In this document: piece after piece, positions 42,665 through 52,680 of the stretch
How the letters are laid out: each line of letters begins with the position of its first letter
How positions within the stretch are numbered: the stretch's first letter is position 1
Assembly (NCBI GenBank): GCA_018817385.1
Contig: JAHIUA010000036.1
Coordinates: forward strand, 20,980-84,979
Direction: 5' to 3'
Source: Pseudomonadota bacterium
GTDB taxonomy: Bacteria > Desulfobacterota > Desulfobulbia > Desulfobulbales > Desulfocapsaceae
Length of the DNA stretch: 64,000 nucleotides
Program-made: the position numbers and the translations under genes
Notes under the pieces: model-generated
What the model saw: only the letters and a program-made list of their open reading frames with translations
Told to the model about the DNA's origin: nothing
The model's database searches: none

Positions 42665-42833
42665 AAGCCCTCTTTGGCGAGGTGAGAGAATCGTAGCGAA
42701 AATGAGAGAAATCGAGACCAGATTTCCATGGCTTTGAGGCGAAGAGCAGGACTCTTTAACGAAAAGCCATGGAAAGCTAGGTAGAGTTGGCATATTTGCA
42801 CTAGATTTATGTCTCAGTCCGGCAGGCTTTGAG
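42665..42833 (-). repeat. Dispersed repeat family B, copy 2
   Basis: Reverse complement gcctgccggactGAGACATAAATCT...TTTCCATGGCTTTtcgttaaAGAGtcctgCTCTtcgcctcAAAGCCATGGAAAtctggtctcgatttctctcattttcgctac matches copies at 18267 and 63863. Confidence 0.87.
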
Positions 42834-42867
42834 GGGCATAAGTACGCCTTTTTTTTCCACCTCTTTG

Positions 42868-42935
42868 GCGCAGGTACTTTCACACCTCAAGGGGGGACTC
42901 TACTGAGTGCCGGCTTACCGTTTATTGCCGGTGTT
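42868..42935 (+). repeat. Dispersed repeat family A, copy 2 (5'-truncated)
   Basis: ggtactttcacacctcaaggggggactctactgagtgccggcttaccgtttattgccggtgtt; matches 870-937 and the reverse complement of 61720-61790. Confidence 0.82.
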
Positions 42936-43003
42936 AGATTGTCTGCGCCAATCTCTGCAGTAAGAAATCGGGCCGTCTGTCTGGGGGGCATTCCTCAGGG
43001 TTG

Positions 43004-46000
43004 TCATGGTTTCACAGACTCCTGTTTTTGAGGTGGAGCAGTGGTCTGTGCTGCTGCCTTTTTTTTCGGAGCAGGATCGCTGGCAGGAGACTTCATTTCC
43101 TGACCTTTTGCGAGGGGCTTCTTTTGAGGGGGCGGCTGTTTCCAGGTGGTCGTGTCACTGAAACAGTCCCACCCCCAGCGTAGCCAGTTGAGGAGGGCCA
43201 GGGCCAACCAGAGGGCCCAGAGCAGCATACTGATACGGTAGGCCAGAAGTGGGACGCTGATAACCCAGGCGGTTGGCAGTATGGAAACGTTTCTGTCTTG
43301 ATACCAGCGCAGGGTATGGCCGCTGGAACCATTGCCGCCGATCTGCATATCCGGATGTCCGAGCAGGCCTTGCTGGATGGCGTAAAAGAGGGCCGCAAGG
43401 GCCGAAAAGGTGATGAGAACCAGGAGAATCTGGACGATATTGAAGGTGGTGGCCTGAGTAATCTCACCACCCTTTTTCTTGCGGAGGCCCAGAAGAATGA
43501 GCCAGATGACCACCAAGGCGGCTAGTGGGGCCGGAATCTGGCTCAGTCCCAGGCTGAGAAGCAACCACTGCAAGGTGGAGAGGGGGGTGAGTTTTATTCT
43601 CCCAAGGAGGAGGGCAATGAGAATGATCACCAGCAGTTCACCCCAGAAAAGGACTGCCGGCCCGATGCGTGGCCCTCCGCTGAGGAGGATCCAGCGCGAT
43701 GAGGGGAGGGTCATTTCAATGGATGTATTGACGTTTTCCATACCAAGATCCACAGGTTGGGTGATCAGTTTCAGGGGGATGTCCTGTTCGCTGCGCCAGC
43801 TGATTTCTATATCCTGTTTCCCTGGCCGTACCGGAATGATGAGTTTGTTGTTGTCCAGTTGCAGGGGGAACTCCTGATTATTGATCAAGGTCTTCTGGAG
43901 ATCAATATCAGGCGGCAGGGTGACTGTGTGACGCAGGCCCCGACTTGCTGTTAGGGAAAAGAAGAGAGAAACATCGCTTGCCCGTTGCCCAGGTTTGATT
44001 GTCATTCGGCTTTTGGTGATGGTCATGGTTGGACCAGTAACCCCTTCGGGACGACTGACATCCAGTTGCAGGGATTCACCGGGGTAGGGATGGTATTCCG
44101 GATAGCGTTTGCCCGCAGGATCGGTCTGGTTTATTTCAGGAAAGCCTTGGCTCTGGACATGCCAGATCGGGCTGACATCGAGAAACCAGACCTCTGTCCA
44201 GGAACTGGTTGCTGATGCTGTAAATGTCAGAGTATCCACCGGCTGCATGGCAGAATGCCAGCTGACGTTCTGCTCTTCAGGTCCCATACTGATTTTGACT
44301 CGGTTCTCTTTGATCTGCAATGAGTCTGTGGTAACCCGTTCTCCAGGAAGAAGAGGGATGTCGAGGCTGATAACAGTTCCGGGACTACGACGAATCACCT
44401 TGGTTGTGACTTTCCATTCCAGGCCCATGTGAAGAGTACGTTCCACCTCCACAAAGGCAGGAATGTGGACCCTGTTTGCATCCCGTTTTTTTTCATTGTC
44501 CTCTGGAGTTGTCGGTTTGATCCTGCTCAGGGTGATCTGTTTGTCCAGGGCCCCATTTTCACGGAGTCCACTCAGCGACCAGTCCTCCAATTTCGCTTCC
44601 GCATGCTGGGGCAGGAGAGGGAAGGTGAAGGAGAGTTCGCTTTCGCCCTGGAGATCTTTTTTCAGTATCACTACATGGCTTCCCGGTTCGAGACGAACAA
44701 GAGTGATGCCTTCGCCGTTCAGGCGAAAGATTTTGGCCGTTTGGCCATCAAGGAGAATCTGATCAAAGAATCGGTTTTGTCCTGGGAGAGGAATTGCACC
44801 TCGGATAAGCGAGTCCACTCGCAGTTCCACCTCCAACAAGTCCTTGCTGACCTGGACGGAGCAGGAATTGATGGCGGCGCAGTCTTCTCCGCATTCCGCT
44901 GGCGCAAGCAGACGTTGCTGTAACTCCTGCAGGAGTTCAGGGGGCGGTACCTCTGCACCTGCTGGCTGGGGCAGGGAGAGAAAGGCCATGGGAAGGAGGA
45001 GGCAGAGAAGGAGTGAGGGGACGCTTGTCGCAGGTGTCTGCCATTTTCCAATGCCTGTGAGCAGGCATTGGCGGAGAAATCCGCTGATGAGCAGGCTCAG
45101 AAGGAGTACCCTGGTAAAGGAGAGGGCTGTGTTGACCATGGGGGAGAGCAAAAAGAAAGAGATTTTTTGCTCGGGTCTGACCGGACCGTTCCAGGTCAGA
45201 GGCAGTTTTTGCCAGCTCCAATCCGGTAAGCCGGGGCCTGTCTGGATCAGAGCCTGTGGGTCAACCTCTATACTTTGGGGGGGGCTGGGAGCCGCTTGTG
45301 AACTGTACAGTCCCTTGCCGCCAGATTGCATCTTGGCTTGACGCCTGACAAGAGAAGATTGCACTGTAGCCTCGCTCTCCATGAGGAGGGCATCTTCTTG
45401 AGGGGAAGGTGTCTCCTCGTCATACTCCTGGCTGACCCTGTGGTAGCGACCGTATTCCAGCTGGGGGTAGAGTCCAGTCTGGATTTCATTGACCATGTAT
45501 GGAAGGGAGCTTACGATAATTGCGACCAGGAAGAGCAAGGCGCTGATTTGACAGATTCGCCCCCCGTTTTTGGCTGTGATCAGTTTCTGCAGGGCGAGGA
45601 GGCCGAGTAGAGGTAACCAGAGAGAGCGCGGTGCCCCGGGTTGGTGATAGGTGAGTACCAGGGTGAGGAGGGCGACAGCACCCCACCCCCAGCCAAGGAT
45701 CTTGCCGGCAGCCAGACCAATGATTAAAACGAGAAAGATGTCAAGCAGGGTCCAGCGGTTCAGCCAGGTGGGGACCTTGTCAATGCCTGAGGCTGTGAGC
45801 AGCTTCCAGCCGGGAGGGAGATTTAATTCGCCAGAAAGCTTCTGAAAGGTATGCTTCCAACCGAGGGCCGGAAGCATAATCCGGCCGTTATTGACGGGGC
45901 GCTCAAGCCGAGATTCGGCGCTGAGGGAAAGGGCACCCTGACGCACTTCAACCCCGATCTCTTGTGAACCGGGAAGTCTGGTGATCAGTCTATTGCTTCC

Positions 46001-47224
46001 TGCCACTTCTACCTTGCCGAGACTCTGCTCGCTATCCACATTGAGACGCCATCCCCTGGTCATGGTGCCACTAATGTTGTCGAGGACGGTGAGGCCGGTC
46101 CCTTTTTCATCCAGCCAGAATTTACGATGCAGTTGTAAGCGGTTAGGGACAGGGGTGGAGTTTCCCCGGTTTTTTTCAGTCAGGATCATCTGCTCACCTG
46201 TCTTGATCAGGTAGGCGGGAAATTTCTTCCATTCTTGGGGAAGGGAGGTGCGAGAGGGCTCCACAGGGGAGAGACCTTCGATCTCGACCTGGCGTAATTT
46301 TGGTTCTGCGGCAAAAACCCATATCTCCTCACCGGGCCAGGGGCCTTCAATGGTACCAAGGCTCAGATGCTGCGGAGAGAGGGGAGTGGTGTTCCGGAGA
46401 GCGAGGTCAATCTGCCATTGACCTGGACGCACCTGGAACTGAAGCCTGTCGCTCTTGTCCAGACGTACTGGAAGGGGGGAATGAATTTGCAGGGGAACAA
46501 AATTCTCTCCAGTACGCAGGCCCAGAGTGACCTCGCGGGGAGGACCGGAAACGATGAGGAGGATACGCAACTGTTGCCGCATAGGGACCCCGTCTTCAAT
46601 CTTGCGAAAAACCTGAATAGTCAGGCTTTCCTCTTCTTCCTTCTTGTCTTTCTTTGCCTGTTTGAACCAGAGTCGGCCTTGTTCATCGAGTTGTAAGTCT
46701 GTTACCTTCTTTCCCTGGAGGGTCAGGCTGACAAGACCTGTCTCCGGGGGAAGAGAGAGGTGCTCGGGAAGCTCTTTCCAGGAAAATTTCCCTGTCAGGA
46801 GCTGTTTTCCCGGGTTGAGCCAGACTGCAGGATGCCCCTGATGTTCAATCACTAAAATATCCTTGCCGTTGGCCTGCACCTCTCGAGGCCAGAAAGGGGC
46901 CTTTCCAGGCAGAGGGACAAGGCTCCGGGTCTCAATAAACCACTCTTGTTTGAATTCAGCACCACTCTTGGAGGCGTTCAGGTCAAGTTGAGACGGCCAG
47001 GTGCAGTATCGTCTTGTCACCTCTGTCGTTTCCAGGGAGCACATTTTTTCTTCCTGTTCATAAAGAACCCAGGGAATCCATTGCTCCAGTTCGGCAGGGA
47101 TTTTTGGCCCCTGGGCCTGGGCCGTGTTGCTGACTCCAGGGGGGCAACTGAGAAGGAGTAAGCTCAGCAGGGGAAGAAGAAAAAAAACATTCTTGCTATG
47201 CAAGCAGGTGGTCATATTGTGCAT
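43004..47224 (-). CDS. Large (about 1400 aa) multi-TM envelope protein of unknown function
   Basis: Single uninterrupted ORF with signal peptide, long beta-rich stretches, several TM clusters and a Pro/Lys/Ala-rich C-terminal tail; no family recognised by eye. Confidence 0.85.
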   Translation of the reverse strand: MHNMTTCLHSKNVFFLLPLLSLLLLSCPPGVSNTAQAQGPKIPAELEQWIPWVLYEQEEKMCSLETTEVTRRYCTWPSQLDLNASKSGAEFKQEWFIETRSLVPLPGKAPFWPREVQANGKDILVIEHQGHPAVWLNPGKQLLTGKFSWKELPEHLSLPPETGLVSLTLQGKKVTDLQLDEQGRLWFKQAKKDKKEEEESLTIQVFRKIEDGVPMRQQLRILLIVSGPPREVTLGLRTGENFVPLQIHSPLPVRLDKSDRLQFQVRPGQWQIDLALRNTTPLSPQHLSLGTIEGPWPGEEIWVFAAEPKLRQVEIEGLSPVEPSRTSLPQEWKKFPAYLIKTGEQMILTEKNRGNSTPVPNRLQLHRKFWLDEKGTGLTVLDNISGTMTRGWRLNVDSEQSLGKVEVAGSNRLITRLPGSQEIGVEVRQGALSLSAESRLERPVNNGRIMLPALGWKHTFQKLSGELNLPPGWKLLTASGIDKVPTWLNRWTLLDIFLVLIIGLAAGKILGWGWGAVALLTLVLTYHQPGAPRSLWLPLLGLLALQKLITAKNGGRICQISALLFLVAIIVSSLPYMVNEIQTGLYPQLEYGRYHRVSQEYDEETPSPQEDALLMESEATVQSSLVRRQAKMQSGGKGLYSSQAAPSPPQSIEVDPQALIQTGPGLPDWSWQKLPLTWNGPVRPEQKISFFLLSPMVNTALSFTRVLLLSLLISGFLRQCLLTGIGKWQTPATSVPSLLLCLLLPMAFLSLPQPAGAEVPPPELLQELQQRLLAPAECGEDCAAINSCSVQVSKDLLEVELRVDSLIRGAIPLPGQNRFFDQILLDGQTAKIFRLNGEGITLVRLEPGSHVVILKKDLQGESELSFTFPLLPQHAEAKLEDWSLSGLRENGALDKQITLSRIKPTTPEDNEKKRDANRVHIPAFVEVERTLHMGLEWKVTTKVIRRSPGTVISLDIPLLPGERVTTDSLQIKENRVKISMGPEEQNVSWHSAMQPVDTLTFTASATSSWTEVWFLDVSPIWHVQSQGFPEINQTDPAGKRYPEYHPYPGESLQLDVSRPEGVTGPTMTITKSRMTIKPGQRASDVSLFFSLTASRGLRHTVTLPPDIDLQKTLINNQEFPLQLDNNKLIIPVRPGKQDIEISWRSEQDIPLKLITQPVDLGMENVNTSIEMTLPSSRWILLSGGPRIGPAVLFWGELLVIILIALLLGRIKLTPLSTLQWLLLSLGLSQIPAPLAALVVIWLILLGLRKKKGGEITQATTFNIVQILLVLITFSALAALFYAIQQGLLGHPDMQIGGNGSSGHTLRWYQDRNVSILPTAWVISVPLLAYRISMLLWALWLALALLNWLRWGWDCFSDTTTWKQPPPQKKPLAKGQEMKSPASDPAPKKKAAAQTTAPPQKQESVKP

Positions 47225-47435
47225 GAGTTATGTCCGGTTTTCTGGTTGGTGGGTGGTGCCAAAGGTGAGGAATGCTTCCTTCTTTAGTATAGCGAGGAAG
47301 AAAAACGTTTGTCAAATTTCCTTTTCTGAAATGGTGTTGTTCCACAACGGGCTTGACTTTTCTTGTTGAGTCATTCACAATAGCCAACCTGTGCCGTAGC
47401 TTGATCTTATTTATCTATTTTGCCGGTATTTGTGC

Positions 47436-48560
47436 ATGAATAAAACTTCACCAGTCATCTTAAGTATTGAAGACGAGAGTCTGGTCCGTCAGTCGTTTCG
47501 CTTCTATTTGGAAAATTGCGGCTACCAGGTGCAGGAGGCGGAGGATGGGCGTATTGGGCTTGACCTGGTCCACAGAAAACTGCCGGACCTTGTGTTGCTG
47601 GACCTTAGATTGCCTGAGGTTGATGGTCTTGATGTCTTGCAGGAACTCCATGAAAAGTATCCTGATCTTCCTATTATTGTAATTTCCGGAACAGAGTTTA
47701 TCGGTGATGCCGTGGAGGCCATGAAGCGAGGGGCCTGGAGTTATCTACTGAAGCCCATTACCGACTTTAATGTCTTGCGCTATGCAGTGGCCCAGACCCT
47801 GGAAAAGGTCAGGTTTGTCGAGGAGCAACGGAACTATTGCCAAAAATTGGAGGAAATGGTGCAGTTACGGGCTAGGGCTCTGGAGCGCTCCAATCAACTT
47901 TTACGCGATACCAGAATGGAGGTTGTCCTGCGCCTGGGCAAGGCCTCGGAATTTCGCGATAAGGCGACTGGTCGTCATGCCATCCGGGTGAGTTCCTATA
48001 CCAAAATTTTGGCAAACTGCATGGGATTCAGCGAGGAAGATGCCGATATCATCGCCCTGGGCAGTGCTCTCCATGATGTGGGGAAGATCGGCATCAGTGA
48101 TGGTATACTGCTCAAACCAGGCAAGCTTTCTTCAGAAGAGTGGAGTGAGATGCAGAAGCATTGTCTCTTCGGAAGAGATCTCCTTACTCCCATTAATCTG
48201 AAGGATGGGGGCGGATTTAGTAGTGATGTGAGCGGGGCTTTGGAAGAAATCGTCTCTGACTCCGATCTGTTGCAGCTCTCAAGGGTTGTTGCCTACTCTC
48301 ACCATGAACGTTGGGATGGTTCCGGTTATCCGGAAGGGCTGAAGGGAGATGAGATCCCGGTAGTTGCACGGATTGTCACAGCCGTGGATATCTATGATGC
48401 CATTGGCAGCAAGCGCCCGTATAAGGAAGCGTTTTCCGAAGAAGAGTGTCTGCAGATTATGCGTGAGGCATCTGGTACGATCCTTGATCCAGAGGTCGTG
48501 GAAACGTTCTTTAGTTCCTTGGGTCTGTTTCAGGAGGTTAAAGAGAAATGGGCCGATTAA
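47436..48560 (+). CDS. Response regulator with HD-GYP c-di-GMP phosphodiesterase domain
   Basis: Receiver (ILSIEDESLVRQSF...DLVLLDLRLPEVDGLDVL) plus HDVGKIG and HHERWDGSGYPEGLKGDEIP. Confidence 0.92.
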   Translation: MNKTSPVILSIEDESLVRQSFRFYLENCGYQVQEAEDGRIGLDLVHRKLPDLVLLDLRLPEVDGLDVLQELHEKYPDLPIIVISGTEFIGDAVEAMKRGAWSYLLKPITDFNVLRYAVAQTLEKVRFVEEQRNYCQKLEEMVQLRARALERSNQLLRDTRMEVVLRLGKASEFRDKATGRHAIRVSSYTKILANCMGFSEEDADIIALGSALHDVGKIGISDGILLKPGKLSSEEWSEMQKHCLFGRDLLTPINLKDGGGFSSDVSGALEEIVSDSDLLQLSRVVAYSHHERWDGSGYPEGLKGDEIPVVARIVTAVDIYDAIGSKRPYKEAFSEEECLQIMREASGTILDPEVVETFFSSLGLFQEVKEKWAD

Positions 48561-48839
48561 TTTTCACAAAGTGTCTGGGCCGCCCCAGATAAGAGAGCGC
48601 GACGAGATTACGCTGCCCAAGAACCGTTGCGAGGCCCAATTTCTCGGGAAAAATTCCTGCTAAGGCTGCAAGCGCAATCTTTCCATGCCTTCAGGGATAA
48701 AAATATTCTCGCCATACTGACGGGTCTCTGCGAGTGTTTTTGTCCCTCTGCCTTGAGTCTGCATTCCTTTCCAGTATCTTTGAACGACCTTGGTGAGAAA
48801 AGGGGCTCCGTTTTTTTTCATTTCCAGATTACCGCTTGC

Positions 48840-49577
48840 TTACCTTTTCCAGCCGGATCTTTTCCTGACGATTATTGTTGAAAAGTAGTGGACCTGCTCA
48901 GTGATGCTGCTAAGATCGGTGCGAATGTTTTCTTCCTTCATCCCCGCCTTCTCGACAAGCACGGCTTTCTCCAGGAGATTGAGTTCGCTCAGAAGAGCGA
49001 TAATTCGATCCAGAACCCGATGCACCTTCATCAGGACAATAGTGTCGAAGCTCTCAAGGGTTTGGCGAAGCTGCTCCCCTGAAAAGGTGGCCGGGATCAC
49101 AGCCAGTTTGTCGTCGCCAAGACAGATAGGTATAGACGTGGCTGCCGAGCAGGAGGACATGGCAGAGATACCGGGGATAAATTTCACCCTGGTCTCTGGT
49201 TGCAGGGAGAGGATGGTCTCATAGAGGTAATAGCCGGTGGAATAGATTGCTGGATCACCCAGGGTGGGGAAGACGACATCTTTGCCCTCTGCCATAAAAC
49301 GGAGAATCTGGAGAGCGGCCTTTTCCCATGCCTCTTGTACCTCTTCTGCCGGCGCACTGTCCAGGTGGATTTTTTTCATGGGGAAATAGAGTTCGATGAT
49401 CTCTTTACCATTGAGGGGCAGGGCCTGTTTGACAATGGAGAGGGCCGTGGAAGATCCGTCTTGCGATCCTTTAGGGGTGGCAATGACAGGGCACTCTTCC
49501 AGGGTACGGAGTGCTTTTCGGGTAAGGAGGTCAGGATCTCCAGGGCCTACGCCGATAATATGGAGTGTTGCATTCAT
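48840..49577 (-). CDS. cobI: Precorrin-2 / cobalt-factor-2 C20-methyltransferase
   Basis: LHIIGVGPGDPDLLTRKALRTLEECPVIATPKG; FPTLGDPAIYSTGYYLYE; IPGISAMSSCSAATSIPI. Confidence 0.9.
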   Translation of the reverse strand: MNATLHIIGVGPGDPDLLTRKALRTLEECPVIATPKGSQDGSSTALSIVKQALPLNGKEIIELYFPMKKIHLDSAPAEEVQEAWEKAALQILRFMAEGKDVVFPTLGDPAIYSTGYYLYETILSLQPETRVKFIPGISAMSSCSAATSIPICLGDDKLAVIPATFSGEQLRQTLESFDTIVLMKVHRVLDRIIALLSELNLLEKAVLVEKAGMKEENIRTDLSSITEQVHYFSTIIVRKRSGWKR

Positions 49578-49605
49578 GCGATTTTATGTATGGAAAAGGT
49601 GTGGG

Positions 49606-50550
49606 TTAATGGTTTAAGGCCGGTTGGGTATCGGTCTTGTGAGTCGGATAGAGAATTTTTTGTATCTCCCTGATTCCTTCGAGGATGCGTGGGGTCGGAC
49701 GGGAAACGAGTTGCTCATCAACGAGAAATATTTTTCCTTCACGCACTGCCTTGATGGCCTGGAAACCCGGTTCTACAGCAATTTCTTCTTTGCTGATTCG
49801 ATTCATTCTCCCCTCTTGGGCAAGAAAGATGTCAATTTCAGCGGCATGGGCAAGAATTTGTTCTTTGCCATAGGCGGCAATGTTACTTCCTCGCCTAGCC
49901 TGGGCATCGGTTGCAATGTTTCTTCCTCCTGCCTGAAGGAGGGCAAAGACAGCAATGGAGGAGGGGGAAAAGGTCTTCATCTTGGCGTGAATGGATTCAA
50001 AGTAGACCTTGGGACGTTTTGAGAACGGCACAGATGCTGTGCTCCCTTGGATGCGAGCCAGTTCCTCCTCAAAAAGAGAGATCATCCGGCTGGCCTCTTC
50101 TTCTCTACCGCTGATCCGGCCCAGTTCTCGCCAGTAGTCGAACATCTCATCTATGGTACGCGGTTGGAGAGAGATGACTGCGATTCCTGCCCCTTTTAAT
50201 TGGGCAAGAAGCTGTGGTGCTGCATGGGCGATCATGGGACGGATGAGGACCAGGTCAGGGCGGGCGGCGATAAATTTTTCCGGGTTGTCGTGGAGGCTGA
50301 ACTTCGGTTTTGTCAGGATTGCCGGCGGGTAGGTGTCACTTGCGGCTATCCCGATCAGTTCCTCAACCAGGCCCAGGGCGGCCAGATTTTCGGTGTGGGC
50401 CGGATAGAGAGAGATGATACGTTTAAAGGGGGCCTGTCCTTCTCCTGCATAGAGGGAGGAGGAGGAAAAAATGGTGCTGACTAGAAGGGTGAGGAAGAGA
50501 GCGGCCAGATTGTCTGACCAGGAGTGAGTATTCATCGTGGCATTTCTCAT
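49606..50550 (-). CDS. btuF: Cobalamin/iron-siderophore ABC transporter substrate-binding protein (BtuF-like)
   Basis: KRIISLYPAHTENLAALGLVEELIGIAASDTYP; ARPDLVLIRPM; start moved to 50550 (50535 possible); operon under cobalamin riboswitch. Confidence 0.82.
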   Translation of the reverse strand: MRNATMNTHSWSDNLAALFLTLLVSTIFSSSSLYAGEGQAPFKRIISLYPAHTENLAALGLVEELIGIAASDTYPPAILTKPKFSLHDNPEKFIAARPDLVLIRPMIAHAAPQLLAQLKGAGIAVISLQPRTIDEMFDYWRELGRISGREEEASRMISLFEEELARIQGSTASVPFSKRPKVYFESIHAKMKTFSPSSIAVFALLQAGGRNIATDAQARRGSNIAAYGKEQILAHAAEIDIFLAQEGRMNRISKEEIAVEPGFQAIKAVREGKIFLVDEQLVSRPTPRILEGIREIQKILYPTHKTDTQPALNH

Positions 50551-51338
50551 TGATACCTGAATTGAATTTGAGGACGACCATGGTTCCCATGGTGATGGAC
50601 TGTGGCTTCTACGGCAAAGGCCCTGTGGAGGAGCTCGCTGGTGAAGAGCTGTTGCACAGGTCCATGGGCGAAAAGTTGTCCCTCTTTGAGGACAAGACAC
50701 TCATCGCAAAAGGCAGCAGCCAGATTCAGGTCATGAATGGCGGCAATGACGGTCAGCCCTTTTTCTGTAACCCGTTTCCGCATCACCTGCATGATGGCAA
50801 TGGTATGATGGATGTCGAGATTGGAGGTGGCCTCGTCAAGGATCAATACCTCGGTTTCCTGGGCCAGGGCCCTGGCCATGACCACCCGCTGCAGCTCTCC
50901 GCCTGAAAGGGCACAGACAGGACGAGAACGGAGGTGGCTTATATCCATGGTCTGCATGGCGTCTGCAACTGCTTCTCTGTCGGTCTTTGCCGGGGAGGAG
51001 AATCGGGGGATATGAGGATGACGGCCCATGAGAACCACATCGCTGACCTGGTATTCAAAACTCATGGCAAAGTTCTGGGGGACCAATGCTAACTGGGTGG
51101 CCAGCTCCTGACGCGAATAACTCTCTATTGATTTGTTTTTGTAGAGGATTGTGCCTGCCAGCGCTTTGTGTCCGCCCATGATCAGTTCAATGAGTGTGGA
51201 TTTGCCGCTGCCATTGGCGCCCAGGAGACCATAGAACCTGCCGCTGCAGAGTTGGAGGTCGATTCCTTCCAGTACCTTGGTATGACGGTAGCTGAAGGAG
51301 ACATCGGAGAGTTGAAAGAGGAGGGGGGGCTGAGTCAT
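50547..51338 (-). CDS. btuD: ABC transporter ATP-binding protein (BtuD/FecE-like)
   Basis: GLLGANGSGKSTLIELIMG, LSGGELQRVVMARALAQETEVLILDEATSNLD. Confidence 0.9.
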   Translation of the reverse strand: MTQPPLLFQLSDVSFSYRHTKVLEGIDLQLCSGRFYGLLGANGSGKSTLIELIMGGHKALAGTILYKNKSIESYSRQELATQLALVPQNFAMSFEYQVSDVVLMGRHPHIPRFSSPAKTDREAVADAMQTMDISHLRSRPVCALSGGELQRVVMARALAQETEVLILDEATSNLDIHHTIAIMQVMRKRVTEKGLTVIAAIHDLNLAAAFCDECLVLKEGQLFAHGPVQQLFTSELLHRAFAVEATVHHHGNHGRPQIQFRYQ

Positions 51339-52366
51339 GATGCCGCCGCCAGCTGTTTTTTACGGAAGATGTAACAGAAAAATGGTCCGCCGATAAGAGA
51401 GGTGAGAACCCCGATGGGAATCTCCGCAGGCAGCCAGGCCCGGGTAATGGTATCTGCGCCGAGGAGGAGGATGGCGCCACCAAGAAAACAGGCCGGTAGC
51501 AGCATTCGGTTGTCGGGACCGAGAATGAGGCGCAGGAGATGGGGGATGATCAGGCCGATAAAGCCGATGATCCCGGACACGGAGACACAGATCGCGGTAA
51601 TAAGGGAGGCACAGAGGAGGAGCATCTTTTTGACCCGTGCCGTTTCCACCCCCAGGGTGTCGGCGGTACGTTCTCCAAGGGCCATTACATTGAGATCACG
51701 GGCAAAGTAGAGAATAAAGAGCAGGCCGGGGAGCACCACTACAGTGGTTGACAGGACATCGGCCCAGGTTCTGCCGACAAAGCTGCCCATGAGCCAGAAG
51801 ATGATGACGCTCACCTGTTCGTCTGCCAGATATTTAATGAATCCGATGCCTGCCGAAAGGATGGCCGCAACGATCACTCCAGAGAGAATGAGGGTGTTGG
51901 ATGAGAGTCGATTGTCCGGCGCTGCCAGGGAAAAGACCCCAATCAGGGTCGCCATGGCTCCGAGAAAGGCAAAGACAGGTATGGATAACCAGGCAGGGAC
52001 AAAAATACCAAAGAGTGACAAAACAATAGCCAGAGATGCACCAAAGGCTGCTCCTGAAGAAATGCCAAGGGTGTAAGGGTCGGCCAGGGGGTTGAGGAGG
52101 ATGGCCTGAAAAACGGCCCCGGCAACCGCCAGTCCGCCACCTACCAGGGCTGCGGTGAGGATGCGGGGCAGTCGTACTTCCATGACCACAAAGGGAAATG
52201 TGGGGTCTATGCCGCTTACTTTGTGGTTGCCGGCCTGCGACCAGAGTATTTTGATGACTTCCAGAGGGGCAATCTCTAAGAACCCCATCCCGGTGGCAAG
52301 AATAATGGTTGCGCAGAGGGTGAGGAAGAGAAGCATTATCAGAAGAATGGGTCTGGAGCTTGTCAT
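51335..52366 (-). CDS. btuC: ABC transporter permease (BtuC/FecCD-like)
   Basis: RLPRILTAALVGGGLAVAGAVFQAILLNPLADPYTLGISSGAAFGA; start moved to 52366 because the upstream candidate ATG at 52429 lies inside the terminator hairpin. Confidence 0.9.
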   Translation of the reverse strand: MTSSRPILLIMLLFLTLCATIILATGMGFLEIAPLEVIKILWSQAGNHKVSGIDPTFPFVVMEVRLPRILTAALVGGGLAVAGAVFQAILLNPLADPYTLGISSGAAFGASLAIVLSLFGIFVPAWLSIPVFAFLGAMATLIGVFSLAAPDNRLSSNTLILSGVIVAAILSAGIGFIKYLADEQVSVIIFWLMGSFVGRTWADVLSTTVVVLPGLLFILYFARDLNVMALGERTADTLGVETARVKKMLLLCASLITAICVSVSGIIGFIGLIIPHLLRLILGPDNRMLLPACFLGGAILLLGADTITRAWLPAEIPIGVLTSLIGGPFFCYIFRKKQLAAAS

Positions 52367-52411
52367 GAGCGGCTGTGGTTCAGGGTGTTCTTGATTTTGT
52401 GTCCCCGGAAT

Positions 52412-52455
52412 AAAAAAATCCCGGATCAATTATTGGAATTGATCCGGGATTTCCC
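52412..52455 (-). terminator. Intrinsic terminator between riboswitch and btuC-like gene
   Basis: Minus strand AAATCCCGGATCAATTccaatAATTGATCCGGGATTTTTTT. Confidence 0.92.
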
Positions 52456-52510
52456 TTGGTATCCACAAATCTGTACTCCCCAACTGTCCACGATGGAAAG
52501 CAGCAATTTT

Positions 52511-52680
52511 CCGGCAGGTCTTCTGACTTCCGGATCATCCTCCCCCAGCGCCTTCCCTTTCCCGTGATTGGGAAAAGTGGCATTTGTGCTGAGATTGTCC
52601 CCGGTTACAGCGGCGGGCCCGTCTTCGATTTACACGAAGTTCCCTTTTAAACCCGTGATGATGGCCTTGAGAATGGTTTC
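52511..52680 (-). ncRNA. Cobalamin riboswitch
   Basis: Minus strand ttaaaagggaacttcgtgtaaatcgaagacgggcccgccgctgtaaccgggga...aaatgccactttt...gggaaggcgctgggggaggatgatccggaagtcagaagacctgccgg matches cobalamin-element conserved segments. Confidence 0.9.

Noticed and set aside
42572-42883. 103-aa minus-strand ORF near the repeat island
   Set aside because: Spans the family B repeat and hairpins; no homology signal and coding unlikely.
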